Assembly: GCF_905171765.1 (NCBI RefSeq)
Contig: NC_053391.1
Location: 188,304,559-188,368,558 of the forward strand
Length of the DNA: 64,000 bases
Source: Bufo bufo
Taxonomy: Eukaryota > Chordata > Amphibia > Anura > Bufonidae
Direction: 5' to 3'
The translations under genes were made by a program, and so were the position numbers. The notes beneath the pieces were generated by a model. The model made no database searches and was not told where the DNA came from. It saw only the letters and a program-made list of their open reading frames with translations. Below, in pieces: positions 11,219-22,308 of this stretch. How positions within the stretch are numbered: position 1 is the stretch's first letter; every line of letters starts with the position of its first letter.

Positions 11219-11575
11219 TGATCTTATATATTGGTCTGATTTATCTTACCAATATAAAAAAAATCTACAAGCGCACAAAATAACGTAAACCAAAAAAATC
11301 TAATTTACAAGTAATAAATTGGTGGGCTATAAAAGATACAGATACTAATCTCCATATTTTATCAGTACACATTTGTTTACAAAAGGAACAGTTTCCACAT
11401 TTATGGTTGCCTGTAGGCAATGATCCCCTAAGCCAATCCTTTTTACCATTGCCAGGAAAATATCCCTGTAGTAGCTCATCTGATTTCTGTGAAGTGCAAT
11501 AATAGGGTGTTGCTGAGCACAATCTGCCAAATCCTCATCCATGTGGATCAAGTGCCAGTTTTTGCTTATGCAGTG
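11219..11575 (-). pseudogene. Penelope-like element, upstream GIY-YIG region
   Basis: The minus strand reads GNHKCGNCSFCKQM, a Cys-rich block, then FITCKLDFFGLRYFVRL and FFYIGKI before reaching the TTAA element. The CG.C..C block followed by an F/Y-YIG-K motif is the linker plus GIY-YIG start of Penelope-like elements. It continues at 9000 on the far side of the inserted MITE. It is broken by stops and frameshifts. Confidence 0.7.
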
Positions 11576-11663
11576 ACAGGTGGTTTGGTGACATCAAGCA
11601 GTCTGATTATTACTGGATAACCATGCTTTTAGCCCCTCGTTATCAAAGCAAAATGGGACAGTT

Positions 11664-11981
11664 TTGTCAAGTGCCGTGGAAGGGTTAGCAAAATCAGTAA
11701 ACTTAGACTTCCCACTTCAACACCCAGGTTCAGGCCTAGCTAAACTCTGGCCTGTCTCCGGCACATACCCTTTTCCTGACCCCATGAACTTCTGGGTAGG
11801 CAGACTAGAACGGTGGCCTAAACTAGCCCAGTATGTTATCTTGTCTTCTTTTTTGCCCACCCTCAAGTGTGATCTTAGAGAAGGTTTTCAGCGCGGCGGT
11901 AGCATGGTGACACTCAAACAGATCAAGTTGTCCTCTGCCAGTGTCCAAAACATCACTTTTGTCAGAATTAACCAAGCCTGA
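11664..11981 (+). pseudogene. hAT transposase C-terminal fragment
   Basis: A 105-codon ORF with DPMNFWVGRLERWPKLAQYV, then a decayed block where hAT proteins have CxPASS..SER.FS, then VTLKQIKLSSASVQNITFVR and NQA. This is the hAT dimerisation domain, related to but different from the transposase at 17321-20189. No N-terminal domains remain. The following 200 bp is probably its 3' non-coding region. Confidence 0.7.
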
Positions 11982-12365
11982 ATTTGGGAGGATTTTCACA
12001 CTCCTCTGCCTGAGGCCAATATATAGATCTGGCCTTGCCGCATCTTGCTGTCTGCCTGCCTACCATCATGTTCCATAGGGTTGCTGCTACCGCCATCATG
12101 CCACCTCTGCTGTCTGCCTGCCAACATGTACTATATGGCTGCGGCTGCTGCCAGCACCACCTCAGCTGGTACTCATCGCTGCTAATCCCCTACTGTAACC
12201 ATTAGGGCTGCAGCTAACGATTATTTGAATAATCGATTAGTTGTCGATAATTTCATCAATTAATTGGGAAAAAACACCAAAATGTTTGTTCAATTATGTT
12301 CAAAGGCCATATTAAAACAAATTTAGGAGTTACATAATTATAAAAATTTTGCATTACAATGTAAA

Positions 12366-13030
12366 AAAGACAAGTTATGGGGCATCTGTGGATGACACTA
12401 TTATGGGGGATCTGTGGCTGGCACTGTTATGGGGATATCTGTGGATGACACACTGTTATGGCGGATCTGTGGATGGCACTGTTATGGAGGATCTGTGGAT
12501 GACACTATTATGAGGGATCTGTGGATGGCGCTGTTATGGGGGGATCTGTGGATGTCACTGTTATGGGGATATCTGTGGATGACACACTGTTATGGGGGAT
12601 CTGTGGATGACACACTGTTATGGGGGATCTGTGGATGGCACTGTTATGGAGGATCTGTGAATCACACACTGTTATGGGGGATCTGTGGATGACACACTAT
12701 TATGGAGGATCTGTGGATGACACTGTTATGGGGGATCTGTGGATGACACTATTATGGGGGATCTGTGGATGGCGCTGTTATGGGGGGATCTGTGGATGGC
12801 ACTGTTATGGAGGGGATCTGTGGATGGCACTGTTATGGGGAGGGGGATCTGTGCAATGCTATGGGGAGGGGGATCTATGTATGGCACTGTTATGGGGAGG
12901 GGGATCTGTGGATGGCACTGTTATGGGGAGGGGGATCTGTGGATGGCACTGTTATGGGGAGGGGGATCTGTGGATGGCACTGTTATGGGAGGGGGATCTG
13001 TGGATGGCACTGTTATGGGGTGATCTATGG
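12366..13030. repeat. Minisatellite, about 31-36 bp unit
   Basis: About twenty copies of ATCTGTGGATGGCACTGTTA followed by a variable TGGGG run. This is the reverse complement of the array at 9300-9670. Three overlapping ORFs cross it because of the unit length and are not genes. Confidence 0.9.
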
Positions 13031-13140
13031 ATTACACTATATAGCATCTTATGCTATATGTGTCATCCACAGATTTCCCCCATAACAGTGTCTCCCAATA
13101 CAGCGGCCCCCGTACATCAGTATTCATATCTAAAGAGTAT

Positions 13141-13422
13141 TCCTTAACCGGCAGTAACTTTTACTTGAACTTTAAATCAGCGCATCTTTATTACCTTACA
13201 ATGAAGCTCCAGTAACAGGCAGAGCGGGCGGCGGCGTAACGTCACTCACTCACGTGACGCGCCTTCTCCGCCCATTTTAGGAATGAAGCAGGCGGAGCAG
13301 GCGCATCACGTGAGTAAGTGATGTTACGCCGCCGCCCGCTCTGCCTGTTACCGGAGCTTCATTGTAAGGTAATAAAGATGCGCTGATTTAAAGTTCAAGT
13401 AAAAGTTACTGCCGGTTAAGGA
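13141..13422. repeat. 282-bp near-perfect palindrome
   Basis: The arms begin TCCTTAACCGGCAGTAAC and end with the complement. The inner part contains GCAGAGCGGGCGGCGGCGTA and TCACGTGA. It is next to a minisatellite, as at 9678-10039. Confidence 0.9.
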
Positions 13423-13501
13423 CCCGCAGGCATAGCGCCTGACCGCCCGCATAGCAATGAATCGGCTGATTATTCGATAACGGGATTCGTCGACAACGAA
13501 A

Positions 13502-13905
13502 GAACAAAACCCCTAGAGAGGAGATTAGAGACTCAATCCCTTTACTCCGATCTGCTACGGCCTTCCTAGCCGACGCTTCTGCGGAATCTATCTGCTCTCT
13601 CAAATGACGCCCGTAGGGCCTTATGGATGAAGGCCTGGTCCGGTGAAAAGGCTTCAAAGGCTAAGATATGTTCAATCCCCTTCTCAGGAGAGTTTGTATT
13701 TGGCCCTACACTAGACAAAATATTGGATAAGAAAAAAGGATTTCCGGAGGATAGGGATCCAAAGAAAAAACCCTTTCGACAGTTTCAACCCCATCAGAGA
13801 TCGTATAGGGGAAAAGGAAAATCGGGCAGATGGAGCTACCCCAAAGGAGGAAGAGGAAGGGGCTTCATCCTTAACCCACAAAACAGACAGTCTAGTAAAC
13901 AATAA
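13502..13905 (+). pseudogene. DIRS-A gag fragment
   Basis: From about 13600 the frame reads ARRALWMKAWSGEKASKAK, CSIPFSGEFVFGPTLDKIL and a basic Arg/Lys/Gly-rich tail to a TAA at 13903-13905. The same blocks (GRALWLKNW, CQGQFLFGPDLDSLLEK) occur in DIRS-B at 46618-47043, which identifies it. The region before 13600 is frame-shifted and the N-terminus is lost. Confidence 0.75.
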
Positions 13906-15516
13906 CGCCAAGGTGGGGGGCACACTGATAAGGTTTCTATCTACGTGGAAGCAGATCACATCAAATCCCTGGGCACTAAACATCATCGCTCAGGGATACA
14001 GGATAGAATTTTCTTCAGTTCCCCCCAAAATATTCCTGACCTCGTCACAAAACAGGTCAGAATTACCCTAGATATGGCAGGGGGTTCAGGGACTTCTAAA
14101 CTCGGGTGTAATCCAGAGGGTCCCAAATTCAGAAAAGGGGGAGGGTTTCTACTCAAACCTTTTTCTAGTAAAGAAGCCCGACCAGTATTTCCGTACCATA
14201 ATAAATCTAAAACCGCTAAACAGATCCATTCTGTACAGAAGATTCAAAATAAAATCCATCAGATCCACAATCCCGCTTATACCAAAAGGGGCGTTCATGT
14301 CCTCAATAGACCTCAAAGATGCCTATTATCACAATTACCATCCACCAACTCTCACAGAAATTTCTACACTTTACAATAAAAGATCCGAGGTACCCTACAC
14401 CACTCCTGTTCGGCATCTCTTCCATACCCAGAATATTCACAAAGTTAGTGGTGGAAATGGTCACTTACCTTAGCAGGGAAGGAATAATTATTATCCCCTA
14501 CTTCGACGACTTCCTGATTATCGGCAGGTCAAAGGAAGAAAATATAGAGGCAACCCAAAGATTCTTAAACGTCCTTGCAAGGTTGGGATGGATTATAAAC
14601 ATAAAGAAATCTTCTCTCACTCCATCCAAAAGGATAAGATTCCTAGGAGTAGAATTAGATTCGGACTCTCAAAAGACCTTCCTACCGCAGAACAAAGCGG
14701 AGAGTCTTATACAGAAGATTTTAGGGTTCCAAAGATCTCGCAAATGCTCCATATGAGAGGCTATGAGTCTGTTGGGAAATCTAACTGCCTGTTTGATTTC
14801 AGTCCCTTGGAGCCAGGCCCACTCAAGAATAACACAGAGTTGGATCCTGAAAGAATGGAACGGAAATCAGACGGATTTGGACAGGAAGATTCTGATACCA
14901 CAAAGGGTGAAAACCGATCTCAATTGGTGGAAGCTCAGGGAATAAATTGGTTAAATCAACCAGAGATTCAGGTGATAACAAACGCCAGCGCCTTGGGCTG
15001 GGGCGCAAAAATTGGAGACCATTTTTTTCAGGGTACCTGGCCAGAAAACATAAGAAGAAAGACATCCAACTTCAGAGAATTATATGCAGTCCTCAAGACT
15101 CTAAAAGAAGGAGAGTGGCTTCTAAAAGGACAACATTTAAAAGTTCTGTCCGACAACATAACAACGGTGGCATATCTAAAACACCAGGGGGGAACAAGAT
15201 CCAACCCTCTAGGAGAGATGGCAAGGAAGATGTTCTCTTGGGCAGAAGGAAATTCCCTATCGTTATCTGCAATCCACTTAAAGGGTTCTGAAAACATAGA
15301 GACAGATTACCTAAGCAGAAGAAGAATAGATGCAGTAGAGTGGTCTCTAAACAGGGGGATCTTGCGGGAAATAGTCTCCAGATGGGGTCGCCCAGAGATA
15401 GATCTATTTTCCTCCAAAGAAAATGCTCAGGTAGAGCTCTTTTGTTCCCTAGATCCAAGGGACAAGCCTTGGGCGGTAGATGCCCTTTCAATAAGCTGGA
15501 ATTGGAGACTGGTATA
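13906..15516 (+). pseudogene. DIRS-A reverse transcriptase and RNase H
   Basis: The frame segments include FLVKKPDQYFRTIINLKPLN and SIDLKDAYYH (RT motif A), then, after a frameshift near 14330, IIPYFDDFLIIGRS (the YxDD box as YFDD) and LGWIINIKKS. RNase H follows: VITNASALGWGA, FRELYAVLKTL, VLSDNITTVAYL. The first RNase H aspartate (usually TDAS) is Asn here, so that nuclease should be inactive. A frameshift near 14750 separates the RT from the RNase H frame. The frame runs to 15516, where the hAT element interrupts an L-V-Y codon run. Confidence 0.85.
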
Positions 15517-16000
15517 TAGAGATGTCGCGAACATAAAATTTTCCATTCGCGAACGGCGAACGCGAATTTCAGCAAATGTTTGCAAACGGGCGAACCGTCA
15601 TAGACTTCAATAGACAGGCGAATTTTAAAATCCACAGGGACTCTTTCTGGCCATAATAGTGATTTAAAAGTTGTTTCAAGGGGACTAACACCTGGACTGT
15701 GGCATGCCGGAGGGGGATCCATGGCAAAACTTCCATGGAAAATTACGTAGTTGACGCAGAGTGTGGTAAGTTAAATTCGCAATGCGATTAATATAACCTG
15801 TATTAATCGCATTGCGATTACAACTTAGATCTGAGTTTCTAATGGTTGTATTGCTAGAATATAACGAAGATTGAGAATATAGTGCTATATTCGTCAATTC
15901 TAGCAATACAACACAAAGTAACACAGTACTGTTTGTTAAGTAGTACTATTCCTATCAGTTTAATCCCTGTTACGTTCACTAGTATTATTATTATTATAAG

Positions 16001-16700
16001 GTGTGTTAAGTAGTACTATTCCTATCAGTTAAATCCCTGTTACATCCCCTATCAGGGGACGTGGATATGGAATCGATTTTAGGAACCGGGAGATGGAAAA
16101 AAATGCTTGGTCGGTCCTCCTACTTCAAGTTTGGGGCACTGCGCGTGCAATCTAATGTGCCACCAGATATGAGTGGTGTGTTAAGTAGTACTATTCTTAT
16201 CAGTTTAATAACTGTTACGTCCCCTATCAGGGGACGTGTATGTGGAATCGATTTTAGGAACCGGGAGATGGAAAAAGATGCTTGGTCGGTCCTCCTACTG
16301 CAAATTTGGGGCACTGCGGATGCAATCTAATGTGCCACCAGATATGAGTGGTGTGTTAAGTAGTACTATTCTTATCAGTTTAATCCCTGTTACATCCCCT
16401 ATCAGGGGACGTGTATATGGAATCGATTTTAGGAACCGGGAGATGGAAAAAGATGCTTGGTCGGTCCTCTTAATTCCAATTTGGGGCACTGCGCGTGCGC
16501 TGTGTAATGTACTGTGCAATCCCAATATGTGTGGTGTGTTAAGTAGTACTATTCTTATCAGTTTAATCCCTGTTACGTCCCCTATCAGGGGACGTGTATA
16601 TGGAATCGATTTTAGGAACCGGGAGATGGAAAAAGATGCTTGGTCGGTCCTCCTACTTCAAATTTGGGGCACTGCGCGTGCAATCTAATGTGGCACGTTT
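16001..16700. repeat. Four tandem repeats of about 175-181 bp, left side of the hAT element
   Basis: Units start GTGTGTTAAGTAGTACTATT at 16001, 16176, 16351 and 16532. Each contains CCCCTATCAGGGGACGTG and CTTGGTCGGTCCTC. A partial unit precedes them at about 15938. ORFs of about 90-150 codons run across several units and are artefacts. Confidence 0.9.
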
Positions 16701-17320
16701 GGGAGATTGCAGGCGATGGGGTTTTTTCAAAGCCTATGGTCGTGCTGAGGTAGTTCAGCGACAATTAAGTGACCCAGAAAACAATGATTCTGCAGTGTGG
16801 GCCCATTGTTGGCCTAGTAGGCTTTAATGATCACCTTAGATGATCACAAAGAAAATTAATGTTTTTTCTATGCAAAATTATCCAGCCGATCGCTTTTGGT
16901 CTGTTCACAATGAAGCAACGACCTTATCATCTGGGGTGTGCCAACATTGCCATTGCCAACACACTCATAGAGGTGTTCGCTTCATTGTGATACGCAAGCC
17001 CCTTCACCACAACAAGGTAGCGATCACGAAGGGGAATTGACACATGTATGTGCCTTTTTTTTTGTTTGGTTTTTGAAGCCACAGTCCAGCACCAGAGGCC
17101 AAAAAAATTAGGCATGTACACATGCCTGAAAAATTAGGTGCTGTAGCAGCGGCCAGAAAAATTTATGTTTGTTTCCCAGGCAGAAAGTGCCCTAAAACAT
17201 TGCGGCTTGAACCCTAGTTGGTGGCGGATAAGTCACGCAAGTTATCCGGCATTCAGAGATAAAATACAGCAGCGTGTGGACCATTTTTAGCCCAAGGCAG
17301 CTCATCTCATCAGGCCTTTT

Positions 17321-20189
17321 TTAGTCGAATGTATCGCCCACTGTCAGTCCCTTCGGGATCCATCCCTCATTCATCTTAATAAAGGTGAGGTAATCTAGAC
17401 TTTTTTGACCTAGGCGACTTCTTTTCTCAGTGACAATACCTCCTGCTGCACTGAAGGTCCTTTCTGACAGGACACTTGAAGCGGGGCAGGCCAGAAGTTC
17501 TATCGCAAATTGGGATAGCTCAGGCCACAGGTCAAGCCTGCACACCCAGTAGTCAAGGGGTTCATCGCTCCTCAGAGTGTCAATATCTGCAGTTAAGGCG
17601 AGGTAGTCTGCTACCTGTCGGTCAAGTCGTTCTCTGAGGGTGGACCCCGAAGGGCTGTGGCGATGCGTAGGACTTAAAAAGCTCTGCATGTCCTCCATCA
17701 ACAACACGTCTGTAAAGCGTCCTGTCCTTGCCGGCGTGGTCGTGGGAGCAGGAGGATTACTTTCACCTCTTCACCTGTCAGATTCCCGTTGTGCTGTGAC
17801 ATCACCGTTATACGCTGTGTAAAGCATACTTTTTAATTTATTTTGGAACTGCTGCATCCTTTCCGACTTGCGGTAATTCGGTAACATTTCAGGCACTTTC
17901 TGCTTATACCGGGGGTCTAGTAGCGTGGACACCCAGTGCAGGTCGTTCTCCTTCAGCCTTTTTATACGAGGGTCCCTGAACAGGCACGACAGCATGAAAG
18001 ACCCCATTTGCACAAGGTTGGATGCTGAGCTACTCATGTCCCGTTCCTTGTCCTCAGTGATCTCACTGAAGGTATGTTCTTCCCCCCAGCCACGTACAAC
18101 ACCACGGGTATCAGATAGGTGACAACGAGCACCCTGCGATGCCTGTTGTGGTTGGTCTTCCTCCTCCTCCTCAAAGCCACATTCCTCCTCTGAATCCTCT
18201 TCCTCACAATCCTCTTCCAGCGTTGCCGCAGGTCCAGCAAGCGATGCTGATAAGGCTATTTCTGGTGGTGATGGTGACCACAACTCTTCCTCTTCCTCTT
18301 CACGCTCATCTACGGCCTGTACCAGCACTCTTCGCAGGGCACGCTCCAGAAAGAAAACAAATGGGATGATGTCGCTAATGGTGCCTTCGGTGCGACTGAC
18401 TAGGTTTGTCACCACCTCAAAAGGACGCATGAGCCAACAAATTGCTTCCGTTGTCACACACCACTTTGCCGATCTCCAGTTGGTGCGGAGTCAGCCACTG
18501 ATCCACCTGTGCGTTCAGGGCGGACAGGAGTGCTGGTCCGGTGTGACTCTCTGCTTTCAGGCAAGTCAACCCCAAGACAGCGTCACACTGCCGTATCTGG
18601 GATGTGGAATAGCCCCTGGGGAGCTGGGGGAGTGCCGTTGATGTGGAGCAAGACGCAGCAGCAGAAGAGGACTCAGCCGAGGAGGTTATGGAAGAGGATG
18701 GAGTAGGAGGAGTAGAGGAGGTGGCAGCAGGCCTGCCTGCAAGTCGTAGCGGTGTCAACAACTCCTCTGCAGAGCCACGCATTCCATGCTTGGCAGCCGT
18801 CAGCAGGTTTACCCAATGCGCAGTGTAGGTGATATACCTGCCCTGACCATGCTTTGCAGGCCAGGTATCAGTGGTCATATGGACCCTTTCCCCAACACTG
18901 TGTGCCAGACATGCCATTACTTCCTTTTGCACAATCGAGTACAGGTTGGGGATTGCCTTTTGTGCAAAGAAATTTCGGCCGGGTACCTTCCACTGCGGTG
19001 TCCCAATAGCTACAAATTTTTGGAACGCCTCAGACTCCACCAGCTTGTATGGTAAAAGCTGGCGGGCTAAGAGTTCAGACAAACCAGCTGTCAGACGCCG
19101 GGCAAGAGGGTGACTTTGTGACATTGGCTTCTTACGCTCAAACATGTCCTTGACAGACACCTGACTTTGGGGAGATGAGCAGGAACTGCTCAAGGCAAGA
19201 GACGGAGTGGCGGATGGTTGAGAGGGGGCAAGGAGGACAGCGGTGGTTGACGTGGCTGAAGATGCTGGACCAGGAGGAGGATGGCGGCTTTGAGTTTGTG
19301 TGCTGCTTGTACTCATGTGTTGATCCCATAGGCGTTTGTGATGTGCGATCATGTGCCTTCACAAAGCAGTTGTACCTAGGTGGGTGTTGGACTTCCCACG
19401 ACTCAGTTTCTTTTGGCACAGGTTGCAAATGGCATCGCTGTTGTCAGAGGCAGACATACAAAAAAAATGCCACACTGCTGAGCTCTGCAATGACGGCATT
19501 CTGGTGGTGGCAACAGCATGCGTTGATTGGCGTGTTGTCTGGCTGACCCCTGGTGCCGATGCATGCTGTCTGACTGTGCCACTAGCTCCTTGCGACGACC
19601 TCCCCCTGCTTCCAACTCGTCTCCTCCTCCTCTCTGTCTCCCCATCAGAACTTTCCCCCTGGTCTTCTTCTCTTCGAGCGGGCACCCACGTGACATCCAC
19701 GGACACATCGTCATCATCAACCGCTTCACTTGTATCTGACAACTCAGCAAAGGAAGCAGCAGCGGGTACAACATCATCACACCGTACGTCCATGTGTGTA
19801 ATGCTGCCTGACTGAGACATATCCCTGTTATCTACATCCTCTGGCAATAATGGTTGCGCATCACTCATTTCTTCCAACTGATGTGTAAATAACTCCTCTG
19901 ACAGATCAAGTGAAGCGGCTGTGGTGCTAGTGTTGTTGGTGGTGGCAGGCGGGCGAGTGGTAACTTGAGAGGTGCCCGAAGCTGAGCTGGAGGAGGATGG
20001 TGCGTCAAGGTTCCGAGCGGAAGCTGTAGAAGATTGGGTGTCCTGTGTTAGCCAGTCAACTATGTCCTCAGAACTTTTCAAGTTCAGGGTACGTGGCCTC
20101 TGAACACTGGGCATTATTCTAGGGCCAAAGGGAATCACAGCACCACGACCACGACGGCCCCTGCGGGGTGGCCTGCCTCTGCCTGTCAT
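17321..20189 (-). pseudogene. hAT transposase (BED finger, DNA-binding, dimerisation domain), disrupted
   Basis: The ATG at 20189 opens a Ser/Thr-rich N-terminus and a BED zinc finger (VWHFFCMSASDNSDAICNLC ... RHMIAHH). An in-frame TGA at 19361-19359 interrupts the finger between its Cys pair and its His pair. The next segment has HMTTDTWPAKHGQGRYITYT and GKVVCDNGSNL, the first two catalytic Asp regions. At about 18440 the frame shifts straight to CWLMRPFEVVTNLVSRTEG, skipping roughly 100 residues that hAT transposases usually have there. A second TGA occurs at 17773-17771. The dimerisation domain (YWVCRLDLWPELSQFAIELL, CPASSVLSERTFSAAG, LDYLTFIKMNEGW) is intact to 17321. The protein is non-functional as written. 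Confidence 0.9.
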
Positions 20190-20233
20190 TTTTTTTAGAT
20201 TCGTTAAGTTGTACTATGCGTGCAAGCTACTGT

Positions 20234-21470
20234 GACACCAGATATGAGTTGCGCTGGTGACACTATGCACTTGCAGCTGGGCCTTAAACACACAAACACG
20301 TGCAGGCAACTGACTGCTATTTATTCACAGTCAAAATTGTTGTTTTTATTTAAATGGAATCGAATGTGACACCAGATATGAATGGCGCTGAAGTGACACT
20401 ATGCGCTTGCAGCTGGGCCTTAAACACACAAACACGTGTGTGCAACTGACTGCTATTTATTTACAGTCAAAATTGTTGTTTTTATTTAAATGGAATCGAA
20501 TGTGACACCAGATATGAATGGCGCTGCAGTGACACTATGGACTTGCAGCTGGGCCTTAAACACAAAAAAACACGAGTGTGCAACTGACTGCTATTTATTC
20601 ACAGTCAAAATTGTTGTTTTTATTTAAATGGAATCGAATGTGACACCAGATATGAGTTACGCTGAAGTGACACTATGCGCTTGCAGCTGGGCCTTAAACA
20701 CACAAACACGTGTGTGCAACTGACTGCTATTTATTCAGTCAAAATTGTTGTTTTTATTTAAAGGGAATCGAATGTGACACCAGATATGAATGGCGCTGAA
20801 GTGACACTATGCGCTTGCAGCTGGGCCTTAAACACACAAACACGTGTGTGCAACTGACTGCTATTTATTCACAGTCAAAATTGTTGTTTTTCTTTAAATG
20901 CAATCGAATGTGACACCAGATATGAGTTGCGCTGGTGACACTATGCACTTGCAGCAGGGCCTTAAACACACAAACACGTGCAGGCAACTGACTGCTATTT
21001 ATTCACAGTCAAAATTGTTGTTTTTCTTTAAATGGAATCGAATGTGACACCAGATATGAGTTGCGCTGGTGACACTATGCACTTGCAGCAGGGCCTTAAA
21101 CACACAAACACGTGCAGGCAACTGACTGCTATTTATTCACAGTCAAAATTGTTGTTTTTCTTTAAATGGAATCGAATGTGACACCAGATATGAGTTGCGC
21201 TGGTGACACTATGCACTTGCAGCAGGGCCTTAAACACACAAACACGTGCAGGCAACTGACTGCTATTTACTCACAGTCAAAATTGTTGTTTTTCTTTAAA
21301 TGGAATCGAATGTGACACCAGATATGAGTTGCGCTGGTGACACTGTGCACTTGCAGGGCATGAAACACACGCGCGTGCCGGCAACTGACTGCTATTATAG
21401 TACAGTCAAAAAAAAGGTTTTTGTTTTTTTAATGCAAGCTACTGTGACACCAGTTATGAGTGGTGGCACT
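20234..21470. repeat. Ten tandem repeats of 132-138 bp, right side of the hAT element
   Basis: GACACCAGATATGA-type starts recur at 20234, 20368, 20504, 20642, 20776, 20912, 21046, 21180, 21314 and 21446. Each unit has CTTGCAGC.GGGCCTTAAACA, CAACTGACTGCTATTTA and CAGTCAAAATTGTTGTTTTT. The array lies just upstream of the transposase start, where the promoter should be. The last units are the most divergent. Confidence 0.95.
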
Positions 21471-22308
21471 GGGCAAGTGGGCACAGTATACGCTGTGAGC
21501 CTGACACACACGCTGGCAGCAGCAGGCAGGCAACTGCAATTAGATTACACAGGAAAAAAAAAAAAAAGCAGACTGATGTTCTAGCCCTAAAAAGGGCTTT
21601 TTGGGGTGCTGTCCTGGACTGTAGTGGACACTGAATACACTGGCCTAGCTATCGATTTCCCTATTAAATCAGCAGCAGCTACACGGTCCCTCCTCTCACT
21701 AAGAATGCAGCTTCCGAATGAATCTAAAATGGATGCTGTCCAGGAGGTGGGATGGTCTGCTGCTGATTGGCTGGAATGTGTCTGCTGACTGTGAGGTACA
21801 GGGTCATTAGGAACCCAGCTCTAAGTTGAAATCGCAATGCGATTAATATAACCTGTATTAATCGCATTGCGATTACAACTTAGATCTGAGTTCCTAATGG
21901 TTGTATTGCTAGAATTGACAAATATAATGAATATAGCACTATATTCTCAATCTTTGTTATATTCTAGCAATACAACCATTAGGAATCCAGCTCTAAGTTG
22001 AATTCGCAATGCGATTAATATAACCTTTATTAATCGCATTGCGATTACAACTTAGTCAAATTTGTGACACTGCAGCTTCCGAATGAATCTAAAATGGATG
22101 CTGTCCAGGAGGTGGGAGGGAGGATTGATGCTGATTGGCTGGAATGTGTCTGCTGACTGTGAGGTACAGGGTCAAAGTTTACACAATGATGACGATTAGG
22201 GGGCGGACCGAACATCGCATATGTTCGCCCGCCGCGGCGAACGCGAACAAGCAATGTTCACCGGGAACTATTCGCCAGCGAATAGTTTGGGACATCTCTA
22301 CTGGTATA

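Larger units (their letters stand above)
12203..13500. mobile_element. Non-autonomous hAT-type element with minisatellite and palindrome (right end lost)
   Basis: It opens TAGGGCTGCAGCTAACGATT with GATTAGTTGTCGATAA behind it. The right side has GATTATTCGATAAC and GTCGACAACGAA, but the terminal bases are missing where the DIRS-A sequence begins. The interior contains a minisatellite and a 282-bp palindrome, the same plan as 9092-10174. A second member of the TAGGGCTGCAGC family is at 38931-39706. Confidence 0.65.
15517..22300 (-). mobile_element. Full-length hAT transposon with exact 8-bp TSD
   Basis: The 6784-bp element opens TAGAGATGTCGCGAAC and closes GTTTGGGACATCTCTA. CTGGTATA is duplicated exactly at 15509-15516 and 22301-22308. 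Subterminal regions hold mirrored palindromes (GCAATGCGATTAAT and GTTGTATTGCTAGAAT with their complements at 15778-15912 and 21836-22050). There is one tandem array on each side of a minus-strand transposase pseudogene. GCGAACGGCGAACGCG-type repeats lie in both termini. Confidence 0.92.

Noticed and set aside
9300..13030. CRISPR-like direct repeats
   Set aside because: Units are contiguous with no unique spacers, and the genome is a vertebrate.
19359..19361. Possible programmed readthrough in the hAT BED finger
   Set aside because: A second stop and an internal deletion show that the copy is a pseudogene.
18366..19815. Plus-strand ORFs of 90-154 codons
   Set aside because: They are antisense shadows of the hAT transposase, which has the known domains on the minus strand.
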